Virus record (IMG/VR): IMGVR_UViG_3300034284_003265
Location: 27,194 to 91,193 of that record
Direction: 5' to 3' (one strand)
Origin: a virus
Length of the DNA stretch: 64,000 bases
The notes beneath the pieces are model-generated. The model did no database searches. It had not been told where the DNA came from and was given only the letters and a program-made list of their open reading frames with translations. Shown here piece after piece: positions 7,600-14,836 of the stretch. The translations under genes and the position numbers were made by a program. Position 1 is the stretch's first letter; each line of letters opens with the position of its first letter.

Positions 7600-8040
7600 A
7601 TGAGAAATTTTGCATTTTGGCAACAAGTTACATCAGGTGGAGGTACCAGTTATAATTTTAGTGATTATAGTCATCCAAGTAATTTTTCAACTTGTAAAAC
7701 GACGGTTAGAAATTTAATTACGGCACAAAGTTTAAGTAATATTGGAGATGATACAAAAATAGTATTACAATTTGTTGTGAATAGGTTAACTACTGTTACA
7801 AATGTAACTAATACAAATTCTTGGGCGCCGTATGGTACAACTACAATTAATTATAATTTAACATATCCAACAAAAGATCCTGATCCTGTAGTTCCAACTG
7901 GAAATAACATCGTTACTTTTGAAGTAAGAAAAAATTCAGATAGCTCATTAGTTGCTAATGGAACTCTTACGTTTTTAAGCAATGATGGTGCATCTGAATC
8001 TTATATAGAAATTGACTTTATTATATCACAAGTTATATAA
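7600..8040 (+). CDS. Fibre-associated protein of unknown function
   Basis: The ATG at 7600, one base after the preceding stop, gives a 146-residue protein starting 'MRNFAFWQQVTSGGGT'. Longer in-frame starts upstream would overlap the fibre gene and encode an unlikely hydrophobic leader. The composition is Thr-, Asn- and Ser-rich with alternating beta-like patterns. Its position directly after a fibre gene suggests a cap, adhesin or chaperone, but no family is recognised. Confidence 0.65.
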   Translation: MRNFAFWQQVTSGGGTSYNFSDYSHPSNFSTCKTTVRNLITAQSLSNIGDDTKIVLQFVVNRLTTVTNVTNTNSWAPYGTTTINYNLTYPTKDPDPVVPTGNNIVTFEVRKNSDSSLVANGTLTFLSNDGASESYIEIDFIISQVI

Positions 8041-8060
8041 CTAAATTTCTTATTTAATTA

Positions 8061-8068
8061 TACTTATA
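8061..8068 (+). promoter_or_regulatory. Candidate late promoter octamer (TACTTATA variant)
   Basis: TACTTATA lies 4 bases before the ATG at 8073, the same variant and spacing as before the 71-residue gene near the tmRNA. Confidence 0.4.
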
Positions 8069-8072
8069 ATAT

Positions 8073-8417
8073 ATGGCAATAAGTCCCTGTAACACTTTAA
8101 ATGTAAAAACGCTTAGAATAAGTCAATTAGCTTCTTCTGCTATTAGTTCCAATGATGTACTGATGATTTCTCAGTATGATAGTATCAATAACGTATATTA
8201 TTCTAAAAAAGCTACATTTGGAAATTTAATAACATATTTTGGTACCGTTAACGCTTCTTACAAAGGTTCGTTTACAGGTAGTTTAGACATAACATCTGGT
8301 TTGACAGGATCTAGTGTGGTTATATCACCAAGTGCTGGTACATTTTTTAATGACAATTTCTTATCTATATATTTGAATGGAAATCCATACAAAATTCCAT
8401 TGTATCCAAACGTTTAA
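8073..8417 (+). CDS. Short fibre-like protein with shared virion-attachment motif
   Basis: This 114-residue protein carries the N-terminal motif 'LRISQLASSAISSNDVLMIS', followed by a 'YYSKKATFGNLITYF' segment that matches the fibre proteins at 6225 and 8430. The remainder has one 'YKGSFTGSLD' unit and a short C-terminal domain. It looks like a fibre base without a shaft. It could be a small attachment protein or a cut-down relative of the 8430 fibre. Confidence 0.65.
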   Translation: MAISPCNTLNVKTLRISQLASSAISSNDVLMISQYDSINNVYYSKKATFGNLITYFGTVNASYKGSFTGSLDITSGLTGSSVVISPSAGTFFNDNFLSIYLNGNPYKIPLYPNV

Positions 8418-8425
8418 TATTTATT
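8418..8425 (+). promoter_or_regulatory. Candidate late promoter octamer (TATTTATT)
   Basis: TATTTATT starts directly after the previous stop codon and lies 4 bases before the ATG at 8430. Confidence 0.45.
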
Positions 8426-8429
8426 ATAT

Positions 8430-9581
8430 ATGCCTTTACCATGTAATAATGTCAGTGTAACTCCAATTAAAGTAAGTCAACTAGTTAGATATTCAAATTT
8501 AGACGGTGGCGATATATTGTTGACAGTAGAATCAGGTTCTTTACTTTGGTCAAGACGTAGTACTGTTAATGATTTAAAAGTTTCTATGGGAAAACTTACA
8601 GGATCGTACTCTGGTAGTTTTACCGGAAGTTTTGTAGGAGTATCATCTGGTAGTTTTAGCGGTAGCTACTGGGGAAAAATAACTAGTAAAAATGTTAAAG
8701 CCACGGGTAGTTTTAGTGGAAGTCATTGGGGAAGTTTAATTAGCAAAAACACTAAAGCCACAGGCAGTTTTAGCGGTAGTTATTGGGGAAGTTTAATTAG
8801 CAAAAATACTAAAGCCACAGGCAGTTTTAGCGGTAGTTATTGGGGGGCTATAGTAAGTAAAAACATTAAAGCCACAGGTAGTTTTAATGGTACTAATAAT
8901 AAATTAAGTGGCAGTTTTAGTGGCAGTTATTGGGGATCCATAAATAGTAAAAATGCTAAAGCCACCGGCAGTTTTAGTGGCACAAACAACAAACTGAGTG
9001 GCAGTTTTAGTGGCAGTTATTTTGGAAAAGTAGTTAGTAAAAATTCACTTTTAACCGGTAGTTTTAGAGGCATAGATAATATCACAAATTTTAAAAATAC
9101 AGGCAAAAAAGTATCTTTTAATGGCACATCAAGTTATGCTGTAAGTAGCAGTTATGCACAAACCGCAAGTTTAATTACATCAGGTATTGGTGGATTTCCA
9201 GTTTCATTATACAAAGAACAATTAAGTACAAACACAGTTGCTTTTTTCATAGGCGGCGGCAATGAAGGAGTCGGGACTTTTAATTTCGCAATAACACATG
9301 GTTTTGGTACTAGTCCATCTTTGGTTAGAGCTACGTTATATTGTAATAGTAATGATTTAGGATACGTAACAGGTGATGAAGTAGGAGTTGAAGTAGCTGA
9401 AGATGACACTGGAGGCGCCGATGATGAAAGAAACATCTTTGCGGTTTGGACAAATTCCACATATGCAGGTGTATCAATAGGAGAGTATTCAGCTGGAGTT
9501 TATATATCACAGAAAACAGGCGGTACAAGATCTCCAATCAATCAAAATAGTTGGAAATTAAAAATTAGAGTTTGGAAATAA
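8430..9581 (+). CDS. Repetitive tail fibre protein (GSFSGSYWG repeats)
   Basis: This 383-residue protein has three parts. Residues 1-50 carry the shared attachment motif ('IKVSQLVRYSNLDGGDILLT'). Residues about 55-215 are a shaft of repeats built on 'ATGSFSGSYWGSLISKNTK', first with a 19-residue period and then as 30-residue units containing an inserted 'GTNNKL' segment. From about 250 the C-terminal domain 'VAFFIGGGNEGVGTFNFAITH' resembles a globular receptor-binding head and ends in 'WKLKIRVWK'. The regular Ser/Gly/aromatic repeat suggests a beta-solenoid. The gene ends just before a sigma-70 promoter. Confidence 0.75.
   Translation: MPLPCNNVSVTPIKVSQLVRYSNLDGGDILLTVESGSLLWSRRSTVNDLKVSMGKLTGSYSGSFTGSFVGVSSGSFSGSYWGKITSKNVKATGSFSGSHWGSLISKNTKATGSFSGSYWGSLISKNTKATGSFSGSYWGAIVSKNIKATGSFNGTNNKLSGSFSGSYWGSINSKNAKATGSFSGTNNKLSGSFSGSYFGKVVSKNSLLTGSFRGIDNITNFKNTGKKVSFNGTSSYAVSSSYAQTASLITSGIGGFPVSLYKEQLSTNTVAFFIGGGNEGVGTFNFAITHGFGTSPSLVRATLYCNSNDLGYVTGDEVGVEVAEDDTGGADDERNIFAVWTNSTYAGVSIGEYSAGVYISQKTGGTRSPINQNSWKLKIRVWK
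8640..9070 (+). repeat. In-frame 57-bp and 90-bp repeat array in fibre gene
   Basis: Units with core GGCAGTTTTAGCGGTAGTTA recur in frame at about 57-base spacing and then as two 90-base units. Synonymous differences between copies show that the protein sequence is under selection. Confidence 0.85.
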
Positions 9582-9583
9582 AC

Positions 9584-9612
9584 TTGACATTTTTCAAAAA
9601 CTAGTTTATATA
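9584..9612 (+). promoter_or_regulatory. Sigma-70 type promoter for small heat-shock gene
   Basis: TTGACA (9584-9589), a 17-base spacer and TATATA (9607-9612). It leaves a leader of about 90 bases before the ATG at 9710. The leader contains a CACTATAGTG palindrome and ends with the ribosome-binding purines AGAAAGG. Confidence 0.85.
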
Positions 9613-9709
9613 TATTCTTGAATGACACAGATGTGTTATTCACTATAGTGCTCGAGTGAGGCTATTAGGTTAATAAGTTCAACAGAATTATTAAAAGAAA
9701 GGTAAATAT

Positions 9710-10192
9710 ATGTCAGTAATTAGATACAATCCGGCGTTTCGCCATTTAAATCGTGATGAGTTTTTAACTCCATTCGATAAGTTGTTTGATGAAGTATTCA
9801 CTTCACAATTCCCAGAAATCACAAAAGAACTAGGTATAGGATTCTTTGAAAAACAAAGTTATCCCCGTGTAGATGTGATTGATTACAATGATCGTGTAGA
9901 AATTTTAGCAGAAATTCCAGGTCTGTCTAAAGAAGAAGTATCAGTTGATGTACAAGAAAACGTACTTACTATTAGCGGTCAAAAGATTCGAAAACTTGAA
10001 GATACAGATCTACAAGATCGCAGATACATTCGTAGAGAATTAAAACATAGTAGTTTCAAACGTAGTTTTACGTTAGGCGATATCATTGATAAAGACGAAC
10101 CATTGGCTAAATTTGAAAATGGTTTGTTGACAGTCACTCTTAATAAGTTGAAACCAACTGTACCGACAAGTAAGAAAGTAAAGATTGATTAA
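9710..10192 (+). CDS. hsp20: Small heat-shock protein (Hsp20, alpha-crystallin family)
   Basis: This 160-residue protein has a standard alpha-crystallin domain at about 50-146: 'YPRVDVIDYNDRVEILAEIPG' leads in, 'VQENVLTISG' forms a core strand, and 'FENGLLTVTLNK' is the signature near the end. A short Lys-rich tail follows. Hsp20 proteins hold unfolded proteins for refolding; phage copies are frequent in marine T4-like genomes and may help assembly or protect against host stress. It is a single-gene unit with a sigma-70 promoter, a good ribosome-binding site (AGAAAGG, 8 bases from ATG) and its own terminator, so it is probably expressed from early infection, unlike its fibre-gene neighbours. 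Confidence 0.95.
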   Translation: MSVIRYNPAFRHLNRDEFLTPFDKLFDEVFTSQFPEITKELGIGFFEKQSYPRVDVIDYNDRVEILAEIPGLSKEEVSVDVQENVLTISGQKIRKLEDTDLQDRRYIRRELKHSSFKRSFTLGDIIDKDEPLAKFENGLLTVTLNKLKPTVPTSKKVKID

Positions 10193-10216
10193 GTAATATT
10201 CAATCAAGGTTATATT

Positions 10217-10245
10217 AACCCCGTTATTAAATTAACGGGGTTTTT
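10217..10245 (+). terminator. Rho-independent terminator after hsp20
   Basis: AACCCCGTTA (10217-10226), loop TTAAAT, TAACGGGGTT (10233-10242), then T residues. Confidence 0.93.
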
Positions 10246-10256
10246 AATTTTACAGA

Positions 10257-10264
10257 TATTTATA
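10257..10264 (+). promoter_or_regulatory. Candidate late promoter octamer (TATTTATA)
   Basis: TATTTATA lies 3 bases before the ATG at 10268, immediately after the hsp20 terminator. There is no room for a conventional leader. Confidence 0.55.
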
Positions 10265-10267
10265 TAT

Positions 10268-11281
10268 ATGATAAAATTTCAACATTTGGTACTATTTACT
10301 TCACTTTTGATAGCTGGATGTGCAGCTTACTTTAGTGTATATGGTATAGGACTATTATTCTCTGGCGCAACTATTGCTGCTATGGTAATGGCATCTTCTT
10401 TGGAACTCGGTAAACTTGTAACAACTTCTTGGTTATTTAGATATTGGAATAAATCCAATGTTTTGATGAAGACTTATATGATCGTAGCTATATTTGCTTT
10501 GATGGGTATAACTTCATTGGGTATATTTGGATTTTTAACAGCGGCTTTTCAAAAGTCATCGTTAGAAACAGAATTGTCCGTAAATAAAATCTCTACATTA
10601 GAAACTCAAAAAATTGAAGAAAAGTTAAAAATGGACTCTGTAAAAAAGTCCATTGAAAAAATTTATGCATTGAGAAGTTCTCAAGAATCTAGATTAACCG
10701 AAGTGTTAACTAATACATTGATAGCTAGAAATCCTATTCAATTACAGAATATACAAAATCAAATTAATGATCAAATTGGCGACTTAAACAAACAATTGGA
10801 ATCTGAAAACGAAAAGTCTAAAATATATGGAGACAAAGTTTCAAAAATCGATGAAGAAATTTTCAAGTTAAAAGTTGATAATAGTCAGAAAAAAGATATT
10901 ACCACTTTTAAATTCGTAGCGGATCAATTTAGTACAACGATTCAAAATGTTGTTAAGTGGTTTATTGCTGTATTAATTGCTGTATTTGATCCATTGGCAG
11001 TTATACTACTATTAGCATATAACATTTCTTCAAATAGAGTTTATGACGAAGAAAAATTAGAAAGTGTTCAAGAAAACAAAGATATTTCCCAAAATAAACC
11101 CGAACAAATCATCATAGAAAAAATAGTGGAGAAGCCTGTTGAGGTTGAAAAGATTATTGAAAAACCAGTAGAAATTGAAAAAATAGTGGAGAAGCCTGTT
11201 GAGGTTGAAAAGATAGTGGAGAAAATAATAGAGAAACCTGCTAAAAAATCTACGGGTGTAAGAGGAATGTTCAGTTTTTAA
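10268..11281 (+). CDS. Membrane protein with coiled coil and EKPVEVEK repeats
   Basis: This 337-residue protein has about three hydrophobic segments in its first 95 residues, a long coiled coil at about 100-210, another membrane segment at about 225-252 ('FIAVLIAVFDPLAVILLLAY') and a charged C-terminal tail of 'EKPVEVEKI' repeats from about 285. This suggests an inner-membrane protein with the coiled coil and tail facing the cytoplasm or periplasm. No catalytic motif is visible. Similar four-segment proteins occur in other large phages without known function. It is the first gene of the unit that contains the late sigma factor. Confidence 0.7.
   Translation: MIKFQHLVLFTSLLIAGCAAYFSVYGIGLLFSGATIAAMVMASSLELGKLVTTSWLFRYWNKSNVLMKTYMIVAIFALMGITSLGIFGFLTAAFQKSSLETELSVNKISTLETQKIEEKLKMDSVKKSIEKIYALRSSQESRLTEVLTNTLIARNPIQLQNIQNQINDQIGDLNKQLESENEKSKIYGDKVSKIDEEIFKLKVDNSQKKDITTFKFVADQFSTTIQNVVKWFIAVLIAVFDPLAVILLLAYNISSNRVYDEEKLESVQENKDISQNKPEQIIIEKIVEKPVEVEKIIEKPVEIEKIVEKPVEVEKIVEKIIEKPAKKSTGVRGMFSF
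11117..11214 (+). repeat. Direct repeat of 38 bases with 60-base period
   Basis: The 38 bases at 11117-11154 recur exactly at 11177-11214. They encode part of the EKPVEVEK repeat in frame and suggest recent unit duplication. Confidence 0.9.
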
Positions 11282-11330
11282 ATAAAAAAATAATTTTTCT
11301 TTATTCTACTATATATGTAAATACACGTAT

Positions 11331-11480
11331 ATGGACGAAGAAGAAATTTTTAAATTATATAAGAATCTAAAAAGAGGATTCGATTTATCTGATTGGGACT
11401 TAGTAGAAGAATCAATTGAGTATTTAGCTGAATACATTGACTTAGGCGACGAAGACGAAACTTTTGACGAATTAAACTAA
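11331..11480 (+). CDS. Small acidic protein of unknown function
   Basis: ATG 11331 opens a 49-residue frame, very rich in Asp and Glu, with the helical segments 'EEEIFKLYKNLKRGFDLSDW' and 'VEESIEYLAEYIDLGD'. It ends at TAA 11478-11480, which overlaps the ATG of the next gene (TAATG). That coupling, and the lack of any other feature in this interval, support a real gene. Function unknown. Confidence 0.6.
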   Translation: MDEEEIFKLYKNLKRGFDLSDWDLVEESIEYLAEYIDLGDEDETFDELN

Positions 11481-11794
11481 TGATATATGTTATATTGATA
11501 GCATTATTGGCATCACTAATAGTGAATATTTTTTTATTAGTGGCCCTTAAAAAGTCTTTTGAACAAATAGACCAATTGGAGTCTTGGTTATTAGAATTCA
11601 AATTGCTTGTAAAAAATACATATAATAAGTTGAAATTTGTTGATGATCGGGGTATCTTTGTTAAAGATGATGATGTTGGCTTTTTATTTACAGATCTGCT
11701 TAATATCATCGAACTAACGAATAAAAGAATTCAAACTGATGATAATGATAAACCCACCGCTATTAATGAAAAAAACAAAATCGAAACCTTCTAA
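11480..11794 (+). CDS. Membrane-anchored coiled-coil protein of unknown function
   Basis: This 104-residue protein begins with one strong membrane anchor ('IYVILIALLASLIVNIFLLV'), followed by a coiled coil and a segment 'FVDDRGIFVKDDDVGFLFTDL' of a type seen in uncharacterised proteins of large phages. Its ATG overlaps the preceding stop and its 3' end overlaps the late sigma factor gene. Function unknown. Confidence 0.65.
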   Translation: MIYVILIALLASLIVNIFLLVALKKSFEQIDQLESWLLEFKLLVKNTYNKLKFVDDRGIFVKDDDVGFLFTDLLNIIELTNKRIQTDDNDKPTAINEKNKIETF

Positions 11795-12728
11795 AAAAAT
11801 AAAGAAGATCGCTGTTACTAAAGACAGTGTTAAAAAAATTAAGAAAGTAGTAAAGAAGGTTAAATCGGTAAAAAAACCTAAAATTACCATCGATATTGTT
11901 ATTACAAAAAAAGAAAAAACTCCCAAGACTATTTCTAATATAGAAGTTCCAAGAACAATTCAAATAGAACATATAGCAGATAATGCCTCTGACTCACACG
12001 AAGAATCTGCTTTTGACATTAACGGAGAACGTAAAAAACGTCGTGGTAGAAATAAGAAAGAAAAGATATATTTTTCCAAGAAAACTGAAGATGCTATTAT
12101 TGAATACAACAATGAAGAAGATGAAGTAAGACGAAATGAAATTTATGAAACAAAGATAAAGTTTAGTTTTGATAAATTAGTAGAAAATATATTTAATACA
12201 TTTAAATTCACGTATTTTGACAATAGTCCATTGGAAATTCAGAAAGAAACTGTTTCACATTTAGTAACAAATATTCATAAATTTCAAGCTGGAAAAGGAA
12301 AAGCATTTAGTTATTTCAGTATTGTAGCTAAAAATTATTTGATATTTCACAACAATAACAATTATAAGAAATTCAACCAACACGTAGATATTAGTGAAAC
12401 ACCAAGCGAATCATCGGTTTGTTTACAAACAGAAGATGCACATCATAAAGATATTCAGACTCAAGAATTTATGAAGTTGATTGTAAATTATTGGGAAGCA
12501 AATATAACTAAGATTTTCAATAAACAAAAAGATTTAAATATTGCATACGCCGTTATAGAACTATTCAGAAACTGTGAAAGAATAGAAAATTTCAACAAAA
12601 AAACTTTGTACCTGTATATCAGAGAATTGAGTAATTGTAAAACCCAACAAATTACAAAAGTTATCAACAAAATGAAAACATATCAAAACCTCGTAATGAG
12701 AAATTATAGTAATAGAGGAACATTATAA
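11766..12728 (+). CDS. 55: Late-transcription sigma factor, T4 gp55-like
   Basis: The last 230 residues resemble T4 gp55, the divergent sigma-70 region 2 protein that directs host polymerase to late promoters. The core includes a helical block after 'SFDKLVENIFNTFKFTYF', then 'IHKFQAGKGKAFSYFSIVAKNYLI', which matches the region 2 pattern in which a conserved aromatic 'FSYF' helix precedes DNA melting. A long Lys-rich N-terminal extension (about 90 residues) is not found in T4 gp55, so this protein is much longer than the 185-residue T4 form. The start at 11766 (MKKTKSK) is preferred; an in-frame ATG at 11739 would add nine residues and more overlap. It fits the repeated late-type octamer in this window. 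Confidence 0.7.
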   Translation: MKKTKSKPSKKIKKIAVTKDSVKKIKKVVKKVKSVKKPKITIDIVITKKEKTPKTISNIEVPRTIQIEHIADNASDSHEESAFDINGERKKRRGRNKKEKIYFSKKTEDAIIEYNNEEDEVRRNEIYETKIKFSFDKLVENIFNTFKFTYFDNSPLEIQKETVSHLVTNIHKFQAGKGKAFSYFSIVAKNYLIFHNNNNYKKFNQHVDISETPSESSVCLQTEDAHHKDIQTQEFMKLIVNYWEANITKIFNKQKDLNIAYAVIELFRNCERIENFNKKTLYLYIRELSNCKTQQITKVINKMKTYQNLVMRNYSNRGTL

Positions 12729-12744
12729 TATCTAAATTGTTAAT

Positions 12745-12771
12745 AAAACCACTCCGATTGGAGTGGTTTTT
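12745..12771 (+). terminator. Rho-independent terminator after late sigma gene
   Basis: AAAACCACTCC (12745-12755), loop GATT, GGAGTGGTTTT (12760-12770) plus T. The next late octamer begins two bases later. Confidence 0.92.
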
Positions 12772-12772
12772 C

Positions 12773-12780
12773 TATTTATA
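12773..12780 (+). promoter_or_regulatory. Candidate late promoter octamer (TATTTATA)
   Basis: TATTTATA lies 5 bases before ATG 12786 and heads the long tail and baseplate transcription unit. Confidence 0.55.
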
Positions 12781-12785
12781 GGTAT

Positions 12786-13127
12786 ATGGACTTAAATTTT
12801 GAAATTTACAAAGGGAAGAATTTTTCTGGTCTTTGTAAAGACATAGTAAAAAATTCAGAGAATAAGAAAGATCAAATTGATATTTTGATCTCAGAATTAC
12901 GCACTTTAATTAAAACTGTAAATGATGCTGTAATCATCGTACCTCTTATCAAAGATTATTACGATGTGGGAATTAAAAACGACGAACAGTTAGTTAAATT
13001 AGCCGCAGTAGTACAAAGATTGGTCGCAAAAGGAGAATCTACTGGAGAAGGCAATGCTATGGTTCTCAGTGAAGATGAAAGAAAACAGTTAATGGAAGAA
13101 GTTATAACAATTAGCAAAGGAGAATAA
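12786..13127 (+). CDS. Protein of unknown function heading the baseplate unit
   Basis: This 113-residue, mainly helical protein contains 'LISELRTLIKTVNDAVIIVPLIKDYYDVG'. Its stop overlaps the start of the gp5-like gene (TAATG), which indicates coupled expression with baseplate parts. A small structural or assembly role is likely from context, but no family is recognised. Confidence 0.6.
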   Translation: MDLNFEIYKGKNFSGLCKDIVKNSENKKDQIDILISELRTLIKTVNDAVIIVPLIKDYYDVGIKNDEQLVKLAAVVQRLVAKGESTGEGNAMVLSEDERKQLMEEVITISKGE

Positions 13128-14833
13128 TGAGTACGAATGTATCAAGTATAGTTAGATCGTTAAATCCTTCTACTTCAACTGTTATGAATACATCTATCAG
13201 TAATATAGATGCTAATTTTTTGAAATTGGCGGTTGTAGTTGATATTATTTTAGATGACAAACATCCATTCTTTGGAAAAACTACAACAGATAAAAATTCA
13301 CAACCTCCTCCGACCGTAAGATACCAACAGATACCGGTAAATTACGATAATAAAATACCAGTGGCAACAGATACCGATTTTAGTTATATTGGAAGAGCTA
13401 AAATTCGTGTTTTAAGTGAGGAAAAACAAACTGCTTATGATAAGCTACCATGGGCTATTCCGTTGGAGAACACTATTACTCAGTTTCCATTATTAAACGA
13501 AACAGTTTTAGTTATAAAAATAGGAGATAACTATTACTACACGAAACCATTTAATCGTTTAAACTTTTTGGGTACAAATGGAGAGTTTATAACTGAAAAA
13601 TCAAGTAGTGACGATGGTAAAAGTGCAATTGCATACTTACAACCCAAGAGCCGAAAAAGCTATGTAAGTCATCCAGCATTTATAAATCAAAATCAAACGG
13701 GATATTTTGGTAATTATTTTATATGTAATCCATTCATACGTAGTGTACGTCAATTTGAAGGAGATACCATAGTAGAAAGTAGGTTCGGACAATCTATAAG
13801 ATTTAGTGCGTATGATGATAATCGTTCGAATGATAAAGGTGCTTATCCATCTTATGCTTTAAACGGAAATCTATTTAAAGATTCAGTTGATGGTGGATAT
13901 GGAAATCCTAAACTAACTATACGCAATAGACAACGTAATATTGCTCAAAAAACCGCACAACAGTTACATCCTAAACTTCCTCCTATACCAGCTATAACTG
14001 AAAAGGAGAAGAATTATGGTGGTCAGATTGATGAAGATATAAATAATGATGGTAGTACTATTCAGTTTACCAGTGGAAATACTTTAAGTACTTGGCAAAC
14101 AACTGTATATAAAAGTATATTTGGTGTTAATAGTGAAAATAAGCCTACAGAAGAACAACCACGATTTAATCCTAAAGGATCAACATCTTTTAAATTTCCT
14201 ACTTTAGATCGTGATCAAATTGTAATAAATTCTGATAGATTAATATTAAGTAGTAGATTTGCAGAGACCCTACACTTTAGTAAAAAACGATATGCTGTAA
14301 CTACCGATAGTGAATATACAGTTGATGCTAATGATCAAGTTGTTATAACCACTAACAATGTAACTACTATAAATTCTCCACAGATATTTTTGGGTCAATA
14401 TGGAGAAACTAATGAACCTGCTTTATTGGGCCAAACAACTGTAGATTGGATGTATGATCTTTGTAATTGGTTGTTGGATCACGTACACTGGTATCATCAC
14501 GTTCATCCACATCCACATGGTCACGTAGATGCTGGTAAAATTGATGCAGAAAATACGAATGATGCAAATCCAGATCAAACACAAATACCAGTACAACAAA
14601 TTAAGCTTAAATTACTAAGAGATAATTTGCATAAAACGTTAAGTAGACGAGTATTCGTTACTGGAGGTGGTTATGCGCCTGGTAGTAATGGAGTTAAACC
14701 AACTGGAAGTGGTGGAGAGTGTAAAGATCCAGTAGAAATTAATACTGTTACAGGAGCTGGAGTTGTGGGTGATTTCAAAGGTAGAAATCGTCGTGAAGGT
14801 CCAGTACAAGTTGAATTTGAATTTGAGGATTAA
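13127..14833 (+). CDS. Baseplate hub or central spike protein, gp5-like
   Basis: This 568-residue protein has an OB-fold-like region near 80-150 ('YIGRAKIRVLSEEK...LPWAIPL'). 'EGDTIVESRFGQSIRFSAYD' follows, as in the hub proteins of T4-like cyanophages. From about 365 to 440 a repetitive beta region contains 'INSDRLILSSRFAETLHFS' and 'TTINSPQIFLGQ', resembling the beta-helix of spike proteins. 'HVHWYHHVHPHPHGH' at about 452-466 is a striking histidine cluster that could bind metal, as spike tips of contractile systems do, although 100 residues follow here. No lysozyme domain is seen, unlike T4 gp5. Context with gp25 and gp6 supports a baseplate role. Confidence 0.7.
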   Translation: MSTNVSSIVRSLNPSTSTVMNTSISNIDANFLKLAVVVDIILDDKHPFFGKTTTDKNSQPPPTVRYQQIPVNYDNKIPVATDTDFSYIGRAKIRVLSEEKQTAYDKLPWAIPLENTITQFPLLNETVLVIKIGDNYYYTKPFNRLNFLGTNGEFITEKSSSDDGKSAIAYLQPKSRKSYVSHPAFINQNQTGYFGNYFICNPFIRSVRQFEGDTIVESRFGQSIRFSAYDDNRSNDKGAYPSYALNGNLFKDSVDGGYGNPKLTIRNRQRNIAQKTAQQLHPKLPPIPAITEKEKNYGGQIDEDINNDGSTIQFTSGNTLSTWQTTVYKSIFGVNSENKPTEEQPRFNPKGSTSFKFPTLDRDQIVINSDRLILSSRFAETLHFSKKRYAVTTDSEYTVDANDQVVITTNNVTTINSPQIFLGQYGETNEPALLGQTTVDWMYDLCNWLLDHVHWYHHVHPHPHGHVDAGKIDAENTNDANPDQTQIPVQQIKLKLLRDNLHKTLSRRVFVTGGGYAPGSNGVKPTGSGGECKDPVEINTVTGAGVVGDFKGRNRREGPVQVEFEFED

Positions 14834-14836
14834 TAT

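Noticed and set aside
8640-9070. Possible CRISPR-like array because of regular 57-base repeats
   Set aside because: Repeats are in frame, encode conserved protein units, are imperfect and have no unique spacers.
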